DNA of 64,000 nucleotides from Microvirga antarctica (lineage in GTDB: Bacteria > Pseudomonadota > Alphaproteobacteria > Rhizobiales > Beijerinckiaceae), in assembly GCF_017921815.1 (NCBI RefSeq), contig NZ_JAGEMM010000006.1:62001-126000 (forward strand). The letters are read 5' to 3'. Both the position numbers and the translations under genes were made by a program. The notes below the pieces were generated by a model. The model had not been told where the DNA came from and searched no databases. It saw only the letters and a list, made by a program, of their open reading frames with translations. Within the stretch, counting starts at the first letter, position 1; each line of letters starts with the position of its first letter. Below are positions 8,382 to 16,368 of this stretch, in pieces.

Positions 8382-8969
8382 TCAGCCGAAGACGACGGTC
8401 ACGCGGTTTTGAACGAAGCGGAAGGCTTCGGCTGCCGCGGCGTCGGCGCGGTCTTCCTCGCAGGGCGACAATGCGACCGCATTGAAATCAGAAAGAAACG
8501 TGCGCCAGCTCAAAGCGCGCCCATCGGGATGTCCGGCGAGATGCCGCGCGCCGAAATCAGCACCCAGCCCCAGTTTCTGCGCCATCTTGAACAGAAAGGC
8601 CGCGCCAAGATTGGAGCCTTCGGCGACGTAGAGCCAACCCAGCGCCTCGGGCAGCTCGAACGCGCCGCGTCGGTCCGTCAAAGATTCGCGATTCAGCCCG
8701 AGATCGGCAAGGTCCTGATCGATCAGCCCAAAACGTGCGCGTTGCGCTAGGCCGGGGAGCAGAGCGTTGAGCACAGGACTTTGGTAGACGCTCTCGACCC
8801 GCTGCAGAAAGGGGTGCTGCACCTGCAGAAACAACCCGTAGCGTTCCCTCGTCTCGAACGGCCGGCTTCTCATCATGCCCTTATCGAGCGTCTCGTGAAG
8901 ATGGTGCGTATGAGCGCGCAACCGGACGGAGCGGAGTGTCGGTTCGGTCTCGAGGGCTGACGCTGTCAT
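8382..8969 (-). CDS. hemO: heme oxygenase (biliverdin-producing)
   Basis: A 195-residue all-helical protein of the canonical heme-oxygenase family. The proximal heme-ligand motif is visible near the N-terminus (LRAHTHHLHETLD, the His at residue 25 aligning with the ligand). The distal-helix glycine-rich motif is EGSNLGAAFL, close to the EGSxLGAA form of Pseudomonas HemO/PigA. It would open imported heme to biliverdin, CO and iron in the cytoplasm, with an electron donor not seen here. It is first in the operon with hmuTUV and replaces the HmuS/HemS-type heme-handling protein found in many rhizobial hmu loci, so the imported heme is probably used as an iron source. Confidence 0.88.
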   Translation of the reverse strand: MTASALETEPTLRSVRLRAHTHHLHETLDKGMMRSRPFETRERYGLFLQVQHPFLQRVESVYQSPVLNALLPGLAQRARFGLIDQDLADLGLNRESLTDRRGAFELPEALGWLYVAEGSNLGAAFLFKMAQKLGLGADFGARHLAGHPDGRALSWRTFLSDFNAVALSPCEEDRADAAAAEAFRFVQNRVTVVFG

Positions 8970-9096
8970 GGGGACTCATTCCCGGGTGATCGCCTGGATC
9001 GGCTTGTGACAGTCAATAGCCGCAACACGGCATTGAAGTAAAGATCGTGGGCAGATCAAATAACGAAACTTATCGCCATTTAGTACTCTGGCATCG

Positions 9097-9103
9097 TTCT
9101 AAA
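9097..9103. promoter_or_regulatory. possible Irr (ICE) half-site TTCTAAA
   Basis: The iron control element bound by Irr in rhizobia is built from TTTAGAA and TTCTAAA arms. One perfect arm is here; the partner arm is missing at the usual spacing (only TTTAG is seen at 9079-9083). This is weak evidence by itself. Confidence 0.25.
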
Positions 9104-9187
9104 ATGCGCTCGATACTGCTTAAATCGGAAGCGTATTCGAGAATGTTGTGGGGACGTTGCAAAAGGAGGTGCGGGAGAATGACCTAG

Positions 9188-9204
9188 ATTATAATTGTTA
9201 TAAT
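9188..9204. promoter_or_regulatory. A/T-rich perfect inverted repeat, Fur-like operator or -10 element
   Basis: ATTATAA-TTG-TTATAAT, seven-base perfect arms about a three-base centre, between the divergent heme operons. TATAAT occurs on both strands, so it may serve as -10 elements in both directions. The 19 bases from 9187 match the classical Fur box at about 12 positions by hand alignment, which is moderate for such an A/T-rich sequence. Confidence 0.4.
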
Positions 9205-9487
9205 TTAAATCTATCAGATTTTTCAAAGATTTATACCCATTTTTACTCGACAGTGGTCTCGTCGCGACTTAAAGGAAACGCACCTTCCGCAGGCCCGTTC
9301 CAGTTTAAGAGCGTGTCCGCAAACCGAGGCCGTCATGTCAGGATGCGACGCGAACAAAATCTCGAGTCTGTCCAGCCAGTCCGGAACGACCGCGGGTTTC
9401 GAGCGATGTTGACCCAAGTCTGACACCGCCGCGCTGAACCCACGACCTCTTCAAAGTCCTTTCGCCTGATTACGGGAACGATGATCC

Positions 9488-12271
9488 ATGCCCGATTCCG
9501 CGACCACGCTCACCATCGATGCCTCCGCTGCCGTTGGAAATTTCGATCTTGAGACGTTCCTGGCTGACTTCTACAGCGGTCTCCCGGTGGCAAGTTATGC
9601 ATTCTACGGCGGGACGCCCGATCAGGCTTATGGTCAGACATATTACATGAACGGAAGTCAGCTCGCCTTCACGTTCGCCAACAGCAACAAGATCGTCCTC
9701 ATTGACGGGGTCGATCTTGCCTATGACGGCATCCACAGCCCCGGCAATGGCCATGGCATCACCGGTACGATCAACAGCATCACGTTCGGCACCACCAACG
9801 CCGATACGCAGCCGAGCGATGGCGCGGCAGGGCATGGGGTGCTGACGGGTGTCAACAGCGAGGTTGTCTTCTCAGGATGGGCAACGAGTTCCGCGGTGGG
9901 CGCGGGGACGCTGCCGAGCAATGCCGTCTATACCCTCTACAATCAATTGCTGAAGGGCGGCACCGATGCCGCGTCCGTGCCGGCTCTGGCCGCGACGATC
10001 GCAGGCTACACCCATCAGATCATCGGCTCGCAGTTCGACGACGCACTGGCGGGAGGCGCCTATAACGACACCATCGACGGCGGTAACGGCCAGGACACGA
10101 TCAGCCTTGATGGCCAGCGAGCCGATTATCAGATCGTGCGGAACAACGATGCGAGCTTCACGATCACTGACCAGAGGAGCGGCGCTCCGAATGGTGTCGA
10201 TACGGTCAAGAATGTGGAGAGCTTCGCGTTCGCCGATGGCGTTGTCGCGGCGGCCGATCTGGTGGCGCCCGACAGCAACGATCCGGATCCGGCTTCCTTC
10301 ATGACGATTGACGCCTCAGGCGCCAGCACGGGTATCAATGTCGAGGCGTATATCCGTGGCGGCTTCCTGTCCGACACGACCGGTGGCGGGATGCCCGTTT
10401 TCGACAACGGGAGCACTTTCTCGGGTGCTGAGATGATTGTCGGATTCGGCAACACGGCCGCGTCCAAATACGTGCTCGCACACGGTTCTCTCGAGTATTA
10501 CTTCGGAACCCACACGGTCTGGGGTGAAATCAACACCATCGAATACGGAACCCGCGGAGGAGGCACCTACGATTCAAACGGCTTCTTCAGCGGCGGCGAT
10601 GTCGAACTGAAGATCACCGGCCTGTCCCTCGTCAATGCCAAGCCCGCAAACGCGACCGACGAAGCCGAAATCGAGCTGAATGGACCGGTGCACAACTTCG
10701 CTCTCGCGCATATGTACGGAGCCGCAGCGGATGCCGCAAAGCTTGCCAAGTATGCCGATGCTCTCGATGGGCAAGGCCAGCACTTCATCGGTTCGGCTTT
10801 CGCCGATGTGTATGGGGGCACGGACCATGACGACTGGATCGAAGGCAAGGGAGGCGCGGACCAGATCCTCGCTTCCAGGGGCAACGACACGATCGATGGG
10901 GGCGCCGATTCCGATACAGTGATATTCACGGGCGCGAAGGCCGACTATACGCTGGCCAAGGATGCGGGCGGAATCGTGACAGTCGTTCGCAAGGACGGCC
11001 TGGGCACCACCACACTGAGAAACACCGAGATCGCGCATTTTAGCGATGTGGCGGTGGACCTTGACACCCTGGCCGAGGAGGCCGCAGGGCAACCTCCGCA
11101 GGATGTCGCGCTGTCGAATCTCGCCATCGCGGAGAACGCGGCCGTGGGCACCGTGGTAGGCACGCTCTCGGCGACGGACCCGGAAGGAAAGGCCGTCACC
11201 TATCGGTTGACCAATGCTGCCGGCGACCGCTTCGCGCTGGTGGACAATGCGATCGTCGTTCATGGTGCGCTCGACTACGAGTCCTTCGGACACCATTTGA
11301 TCGGCGTGGAGGCGCGCGATGCTGATGGGAACGCGACGGCAGCGACTTTCACCATCGCCGTCACCGACGTCAACGAAGCGCCCTCACAGCTCTTTCTGTC
11401 GAAAGCGCATATCAGTGAAAATGCCGAAGTGGGAACGCGGATCGGCACTCTCTCGGCCCTTGATCCGGAGGGGGACGCCATCAAATTCTCGCTTCTGTCC
11501 AATGCGGCCGGACGATTCAAATTGGTTGGCAACAAGATCGAGCTTGCGAATGGCCTCGACTTTGAAAAGGCCCAGTCCCACACGATCACCGTTCAGGCGA
11601 CGGACGCCAAGGGTCTGTCGATTCAGCAGAAAATCACCATCGCGGTCGATGACGTGGCCGAGACGATCGTTGCCAAGAGCAGTGGGGGAACCACCAAAGG
11701 CGGCACCGGCGTCGACCTCATTCGCGGCAGCGCCAGGAACGACAAGATCCATGGCGGCGGCGGAAACGACAAATTGTCCGGTGGCCATGGGAAAGATGCG
11801 CTTTTCGGCGATGCGGGTTCTGATCGTCTCTATGGAGGAAATGACGCCGACAGGCTCTCGGGTGGCATCGGCAACGACACCCTTTACGGTCAGGCCGGAA
11901 ACGACCGTCTTTCAGGCGATGCCGGCGCCGACAAGCTCTTCGGTGGTGCGGGTGCCGACACATTCGTCTTCAGCAAGCTTCGCGACAGCACTGTCGCGAC
12001 AAGCGGACGAGACACCATCGGCGATTTCTCGTTCAAGGCTGGCGACAGGATCGATCTGGCTGGGATCGACGCGAATGTGAATCGGACTGGCAACCAGGCT
12101 TTCTCGTTCATCGGCAAATCGGACTTCCACGGGAAATCCGGCGAACTGCGATACGAAAAGGTTGCCGGCCACACCTATGTGTACGGCGATGTGGATGGTG
12201 ATGGCCTGCCCGATTTCTCACTGCATCTGAACGGATCGCACGCCGTCACCAAAGCCTACTTCATTCTCTGA
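9488..12271 (+). CDS. secreted RTX protein with two HasA-like hemophore modules and cadherin domains
   Basis: A 927-residue protein with no N-terminal signal peptide, as expected for type I secretion. Residues about 7-175 and 272-430 resemble the HasA hemophore. In each, the heme-ligand region is recognisable by alignment to HasA Tyr75/His83: Tyr79/His89 in the first and Tyr337/His342 in the second, each His followed four residues later by Gly and then an I-x-x-I-x-F/Y-G-type strand. The distal His32 loop of Serratia HasA is short and has no His. Each module is followed by degenerate RTX repeats and a short beta module (176-260 and 432-525). Then come two cadherin-like domains (about 541-630 and 634-725), ten calcium-binding RTX nonapeptides (738-828) and a serralysin-type C-terminal secretion domain ending in FIL. 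It starts a tight operon. Heme capture outside the cell is inferred from these domains and the neighbours. Confidence 0.8.
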   Translation: MPDSATTLTIDASAAVGNFDLETFLADFYSGLPVASYAFYGGTPDQAYGQTYYMNGSQLAFTFANSNKIVLIDGVDLAYDGIHSPGNGHGITGTINSITFGTTNADTQPSDGAAGHGVLTGVNSEVVFSGWATSSAVGAGTLPSNAVYTLYNQLLKGGTDAASVPALAATIAGYTHQIIGSQFDDALAGGAYNDTIDGGNGQDTISLDGQRADYQIVRNNDASFTITDQRSGAPNGVDTVKNVESFAFADGVVAAADLVAPDSNDPDPASFMTIDASGASTGINVEAYIRGGFLSDTTGGGMPVFDNGSTFSGAEMIVGFGNTAASKYVLAHGSLEYYFGTHTVWGEINTIEYGTRGGGTYDSNGFFSGGDVELKITGLSLVNAKPANATDEAEIELNGPVHNFALAHMYGAAADAAKLAKYADALDGQGQHFIGSAFADVYGGTDHDDWIEGKGGADQILASRGNDTIDGGADSDTVIFTGAKADYTLAKDAGGIVTVVRKDGLGTTTLRNTEIAHFSDVAVDLDTLAEEAAGQPPQDVALSNLAIAENAAVGTVVGTLSATDPEGKAVTYRLTNAAGDRFALVDNAIVVHGALDYESFGHHLIGVEARDADGNATAATFTIAVTDVNEAPSQLFLSKAHISENAEVGTRIGTLSALDPEGDAIKFSLLSNAAGRFKLVGNKIELANGLDFEKAQSHTITVQATDAKGLSIQQKITIAVDDVAETIVAKSSGGTTKGGTGVDLIRGSARNDKIHGGGGNDKLSGGHGKDALFGDAGSDRLYGGNDADRLSGGIGNDTLYGQAGNDRLSGDAGADKLFGGAGADTFVFSKLRDSTVATSGRDTIGDFSFKAGDRIDLAGIDANVNRTGNQAFSFIGKSDFHGKSGELRYEKVAGHTYVYGDVDGDGLPDFSLHLNGSHAVTKAYFIL

Positions 12272-12273
12272 CC

Positions 12274-14340
12274 ATGAAGGCGGCCGAACCTCTCACCCGG
12301 TGGCGACATCGCCCCCAGGGCGCACCGCATCTCTGCCTGTCGCATGCGGGTGTCGCCGCAGCGGCGATGGCTGCGCTGCTCGCTCTCACGGCGGGCGCGC
12401 GTGCGCAGCGCCTCGACGAGACCGCAGCGGCGGATGACCTGATGATGCTGGACACGATCACGGTGACGGCGACGAAATCCGGCGAGCGGGTCTACGATTC
12501 CCTCTCGGGATCGAGCGTGCTGACGGGTACAGACCTGCAGCGCAGTCTCCAGCCCGGCAGTGTGACGGACATCCTGCGCCTCGTGCCAAACGTGACGACT
12601 CAAACCTCCGGCGGGGATCCGGGCGCGGGAGTGAATATTCGCGGCCTCCAGGATTACGGGCGGGTGAATGTGCTGGTCGACGGCGCGCGCCAGAATTTCG
12701 CGCGCGAGGGGCATGGCGCAAACGGGCAGTTCTATTTTGACCCGGAGATGATGAAATCAGTCGACGTAACCCGTGGGCCCGTCTCAACCATCTACGGATC
12801 GGGCGCGATCGGCGGCGTCGTCAGTTTCACAACGCTTGATGCCGGCGACATCCTCAAGGATGACGCGACTCTGGGTGGCCGGATCAAAGGCGTGTGGGAC
12901 ACCAACGGCCCCGCGCCGTTGATCCATGGGGAAGTCGCGGCGCGCTCCGGCACCGCCTTCGACATTCTGGCGGCCGCAACCTTGCGAGCAGCCGGGAACT
13001 ACACGGACGGTCGTGGCGCCACCGTGGACTTCACCGCGCAGGACCTGCTCTCCGGACTCGTCAAGGCACGGATCAGACCCGCCGACAACCATGAGATCAC
13101 GCTCTCCGCGCTGCGGATCGGGAACGCTTTCGAGAGCGGGCTCGGCACCATCTACAACACCCGCACGAACGCCGACACCTACACCGCAGGCTATCGCTGG
13201 ACTCCTGATTCCGACTTCTGGAACCTGAGCGCCAAAACCTATTTCACAACGACGAACGTGGAACAGAGGACGTTGAGCGGTCTCAATGTCGGGGGCCTCA
13301 AGACATTTGAGATCGGGACATTCGGCATCGATGCGTTCAACACCTCGCGTTTCGAGACCGGTCCCCTCCGCCATGAGGTCACCGTCGGTGGAGATCTTTT
13401 CAACGATCAGGTCGAGACAACCGATTCCTACGGAACCAGTGCTCAACTCACGCCCTCTGGCCGGCGGATGGTGGCTGGCGCCTTCGTTCAGGACAAGATC
13501 ACTTATGCAAGCTGGCTCGAGATCGTCGGTGCGCTCCGGTACGATTTCTATCGGCTGAGCGGCAATGGCATTGAGAACGAGGGCACGCGGCTCTCACCCA
13601 AGATCACCGCTGGCGTCACTCCGTGGGAGCCGGTGACGTTCTATGCGAGTTATGCTGAAGGTTATCGCGCGCCTGCCCTGATCGAGACGCTGATCGAAGG
13701 TTTCCATCCGCCACCGGTGAGCGCCGGCCGGTTCTTCCCCAATCCTGATCTCAAGCCGGAAATCGCCCACAATATCGAGGGTGGCGTCAATGTCCGCTTC
13801 AATGACGTGCTCGCCGCGAACGATCAGTTCCGACTGAAGGTCGGGGTCTTCCGCAATCGCGTGGACGATTACATTGAGCAGGTCTTCACGCGCTTTCCCA
13901 TTCCCGGCGGCTACCAGTACCAGAACATCGCCCAGGCGGTTCTGCATGGGTATGAAGCGGAAGGCGTCTACGATGCGGGGAGCTTCTTTTTCTCGCTCGC
14001 GGGCGGCGTCACCGACGGCAAGAACGCCAAAACCGGGGAAGGGCTCAACTCCGTCTCGCCCGGCAAGATCAGCGGCACGGTGGGCTTTCGTGCCCTTGAC
14101 GCCAGCCTCGAGTTCGGCGTGCGCGTGACCGGTGTGGCGCAGAAGAAGGACGCGGCAGACTTCGGGTTTGTCGGCGACGGCTACGCGCTCGTGGATGTCT
14201 TTGCGAGCTGGAAGATCAAGCCGGACATGATAGCGGGCCTCGTCATCCAGAACCTGTTCGACCGCCAATATACACAATACCTCAACGCGCAACCCAGCCC
14301 CGGACTGAGCGCCAAGGCCAGCCTGTCCATCCGCTACTGA
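12274..14340 (+). CDS. TonB-dependent heme/hemophore receptor (HasR/HmuR type)
   Basis: A 688-residue outer-membrane beta-barrel receptor starting two bases after the preceding stop. A signal peptide ends near residue 44. A TonB box (DTITVTATK) follows at about 60-68. The plug domain carries VNIRGLQDYGRVNVLVDGARQ and RGPVSTIYGSGAIGGVV. In the barrel, GYRAP and NPDLKPE flank a His (IEGFHPPP), matching the FRAP/NPNL region of heme and hemoglobin receptors where a ligand His lies. It ends in an aromatic residue (SIRY), as outer-membrane barrels do. It would import heme, probably handed over by the flanking HasA-type proteins, with energy from TonB-ExbBD, not encoded in this window. Confidence 0.9.
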   Translation: MKAAEPLTRWRHRPQGAPHLCLSHAGVAAAAMAALLALTAGARAQRLDETAAADDLMMLDTITVTATKSGERVYDSLSGSSVLTGTDLQRSLQPGSVTDILRLVPNVTTQTSGGDPGAGVNIRGLQDYGRVNVLVDGARQNFAREGHGANGQFYFDPEMMKSVDVTRGPVSTIYGSGAIGGVVSFTTLDAGDILKDDATLGGRIKGVWDTNGPAPLIHGEVAARSGTAFDILAAATLRAAGNYTDGRGATVDFTAQDLLSGLVKARIRPADNHEITLSALRIGNAFESGLGTIYNTRTNADTYTAGYRWTPDSDFWNLSAKTYFTTTNVEQRTLSGLNVGGLKTFEIGTFGIDAFNTSRFETGPLRHEVTVGGDLFNDQVETTDSYGTSAQLTPSGRRMVAGAFVQDKITYASWLEIVGALRYDFYRLSGNGIENEGTRLSPKITAGVTPWEPVTFYASYAEGYRAPALIETLIEGFHPPPVSAGRFFPNPDLKPEIAHNIEGGVNVRFNDVLAANDQFRLKVGVFRNRVDDYIEQVFTRFPIPGGYQYQNIAQAVLHGYEAEGVYDAGSFFFSLAGGVTDGKNAKTGEGLNSVSPGKISGTVGFRALDASLEFGVRVTGVAQKKDAADFGFVGDGYALVDVFASWKIKPDMIAGLVIQNLFDRQYTQYLNAQPSPGLSAKASLSIRY

Positions 14341-14357
14341 ACCATGGAGATTGCCTG

Positions 14358-15350
14358 ATGATCACCATCACGCTGAAGAATGTCGGAAGCGCCTCCAAGG
14401 GCGTTAATTTCGACAGCTATATCAAGAGCTATTTTGCGAGTTTTGGGTTCGAGGGTTGGCCCTACATCACCGGCGGGGCGGGCCAGTATGATGGCAATCA
14501 GCTGATCCTGCTGGACAATCTCGCGGGCCGCAACACCAAGACCATGGTGTTGGATGGCACAGGCTTCTCGTACGACCTCTCAAAGCACATCATGAGCGGG
14601 ACGTTGAAGACCATCAAACTCGGCACGCTTGGTGACAGCTATCAATCCGGTGGCTCGTTCCAGACCGACGGCGCTGGACGCATCGTCAACGTTTCGGCAC
14701 CCGTCGAGATAACGGGGTTGTCGATCGCCAACGGCGCCGGCGTGCGGGGGGATTTCCACAATCTGACGTCAGGTCTCATGGGCGGAGTCTCTGCAAGTCA
14801 CAAAGCCGATGCGTCGATCCTGAAGGATTCGCTGGCGAGCGAGGCGATCAGGCTGGTCGGGTCGGCTGGCGCCGATACCTTCACCGGTACCAAGTTCTCC
14901 GACATCATCCGCGGCAATGCCGGCAACGACGTTCTCAACGGCGGCCTTGGCAAAGATCAGATTCGCGGCGATGCCGGAAAGGACAAAATCTACGGTGGCA
15001 ACGGGGCGGACAAGCTCTGGGGCGGCGCCGATGCCGACGTCTTCGTCTACAAGAGCGTGGCTGACAGCACCGTCCGTTCCGCAGGCCGCGACACGATCTA
15101 CGATTTCTCCTTGCGTCAGGACGACAGGATCGACCTGCGGGGAATCGACGCGAAAGCGGATCGCGGCGGCAACCAGGCATTCACGTTCATCGGCAAGTCG
15201 GCGTTTCACGATGTGGCAGGTGAACTGCGCTATGCGACCGTCGGTAAGAACACCTATCTGTACGGCGATGTGAATGGCGACGGGGTGGCCGATTTCGCGA
15301 TCCACCTCAAGGGTGCGCTTGCACTGACCAAGGGTGATTTCTACCTGTGA
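14358..15350 (+). CDS. secreted RTX protein with a single HasA-like hemophore module
   Basis: A 330-residue protein without a signal peptide. Residues about 1-160 form one HasA-like domain: SYDLSKHIMSGTLKTIKLG aligns with the HasA Tyr75/His83 region, giving Tyr72 and His77, and FHNLTSGLMGG resembles the HasA segment after it. Seven RTX nonapeptides (168-231) follow, then a C-terminal domain that matches the 927-residue protein at about 55 of 89 positions by hand alignment, ending in DFYL. It lacks the cadherin domains, so it looks like a compact free hemophore, whereas the larger protein may also bind surfaces. It starts 18 bases after the receptor gene. The secretion system itself is not in the window. 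Confidence 0.82.
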   Translation: MITITLKNVGSASKGVNFDSYIKSYFASFGFEGWPYITGGAGQYDGNQLILLDNLAGRNTKTMVLDGTGFSYDLSKHIMSGTLKTIKLGTLGDSYQSGGSFQTDGAGRIVNVSAPVEITGLSIANGAGVRGDFHNLTSGLMGGVSASHKADASILKDSLASEAIRLVGSAGADTFTGTKFSDIIRGNAGNDVLNGGLGKDQIRGDAGKDKIYGGNGADKLWGGADADVFVYKSVADSTVRSAGRDTIYDFSLRQDDRIDLRGIDAKADRGGNQAFTFIGKSAFHDVAGELRYATVGKNTYLYGDVNGDGVADFAIHLKGALALTKGDFYL

Positions 15351-15937
15351 CGTCGGACAAGGATTCCGGCGAGGGAGGGGCGCTCGATGCTTCGGCGATC
15401 GAGTTGTCGTTGCGGTTTCAGGGTTTTGCCGCGGGCCCGGGCGCCGGCGGAGTCGGTCGCGCGTTTGCACACCAGGCAGCTCCGCATGGTGATCCCGCTT
15501 GGGCCAATGCCTGGGCGCGGCTGACGGCAGTAAGGGTCTATCTCGCGCTCAGTGCGGATCCGCTGGTAGGCCGCACGGAGCGGGGGGTTCTCCTGAAGGC
15601 GCTCGCGCGCCATATCGGCACAAGCGAGGCGTACCTTAGGAAGCTCGCGACCCGGTACTTTTACGCCCAGTCCCTCGACATGTTCCTCCCGCGCAGGATG
15701 GGCCGCGCGGTCGCGACCGCGTCAGGGGCTGGCAGCCGGGGACGCCGGATCGATCCCCGTGTCGCTGCCATCATGGCCGAGGAGGTCGCCGTCTGGCGGC
15801 AGGCGGGCGCCGATCCCGCCCGCAGGATGTCGGTCTACGAGCGGGTGATGGAGCGCGCCGCTGCCGAGGGCCTGCGGCCACCCGCCTATCCGACGCTGCT
15901 TGCGAGGATGAAGCGGGCGACCACGGTGCCGCGTTAA
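15347..15937 (+). CDS. TnsB/Mu-transposase-like N-terminal DNA-binding domain, stand-alone
   Basis: A 196-residue protein starting with GTG that overlaps the previous stop (GTGA), so it belongs to the heme operon. The C-terminal 120 residues carry the layout of the DNA-binding part of TnsB/Mu-type transposases: a helix-turn-helix (LARHIGTSEAYLRKLATRYF), a basic turn (FLPRRMGRA), an R-R-I-D-P-R-V strand-helix start, then LRPPAYPTLLARMKR. It stops where a DDE catalytic core would begin, and no core follows on either strand. Resemblance is judged by eye. It may be a domesticated regulator of the operon or a transposase remnant that was retained. The N-terminal about 60 residues are unassigned. 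Confidence 0.6.
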   Translation: MTSDKDSGEGGALDASAIELSLRFQGFAAGPGAGGVGRAFAHQAAPHGDPAWANAWARLTAVRVYLALSADPLVGRTERGVLLKALARHIGTSEAYLRKLATRYFYAQSLDMFLPRRMGRAVATASGAGSRGRRIDPRVAAIMAEEVAVWRQAGADPARRMSVYERVMERAAAEGLRPPAYPTLLARMKRATTVPR

Positions 15938-16305
15938 GCCGATGCTGGCGCAAAGACCCGCAGTCGATGTCCGTCAGGATCGAGCGCCACGAAGGTCCGG
16001 CCAAAATCGAGCGAGACGGGTGTCTGGAGTATCGTGAGTCCGCGCCTTGTCCATTCCGCGAAGGTGGCGTCGACGTCCGGTTCGCTGCCGAGCCGGAAGG
16101 CCACTTCCGCGCCGCCGCCCATCCCGGTCGGCACTGGCTCCACCGTGCGACGTCCCCACAAGCCGAGCTTGAGCCCCGACGCGAGGACGAACAGGACGAA
16201 CGTGTCGGTCGCCTCGACCGGCTGGGCCTCCAGCAAGTCAGCGTAGAAACGGCCGCTGGCTTTCGGGTTCTCCACGTAGAGAAGGATGTAGTCGGGTTGG
16301 GTCAT
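15934..16305 (-). CDS. VOC (glyoxalase/bleomycin resistance) family protein
   Basis: A 123-residue protein with the paired beta-alpha-beta-beta-beta modules of the vicinal oxygen chelate fold. It begins DYILLYVENPKASGRFYADLL and ends with FVALDPDGHRLRVF, where VOC enzymes place a metal ligand (usually Glu or His). It lies downstream of a WYL-type regulator on the same strand, a common arrangement in proteobacteria in which the regulator controls the VOC gene. Its stop overlaps the stop of the convergent TnsB-like gene. The substrate is unknown; electrophile or drug detoxification is possible. Confidence 0.8.
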   Translation of the reverse strand: MTQPDYILLYVENPKASGRFYADLLEAQPVEATDTFVLFVLASGLKLGLWGRRTVEPVPTGMGGGAEVAFRLGSEPDVDATFAEWTRRGLTILQTPVSLDFGRTFVALDPDGHRLRVFAPASA

Positions 16306-16368
16306 GGGATGGCTCCTGCTGGTCGATGGCAGAACCGTACCGGACCATGCTGTCAGTTTCCGGCAGCA

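Larger units (their letters stand above)
8970..9487. promoter_or_regulatory. divergent control region of the heme locus
   Basis: A 518-base gap between two oppositely oriented heme operons. The part from about 9050 to 9250 is strikingly A/T-rich for this genome. It contains an isolated TTCTAAA (9097-9103), a half-site of the Irr iron-control element, and a perfect A/T inverted repeat at 9188-9204. The hasA-type gene would then have a leader of roughly 250 bases. A 91-codon frame at 9148-9423 shows no recognisable protein character and is not annotated. Iron-dependent repression by a Fur, Irr or RirA type regulator is inferred from gene content. Confidence 0.6.

Noticed and set aside
9148..9423. 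91-codon frame (and an opposing 67-codon frame) in the heme control region
   Set aside because: It runs through the A/T-rich promoter island, its composition changes abruptly, and no motif is seen. It is better explained as promoter plus leader.
15347..15937. Part of an active transposon
   Set aside because: No catalytic core, partner transposition genes, terminal repeats or target duplications were seen around it, so it is treated as a stand-alone protein.
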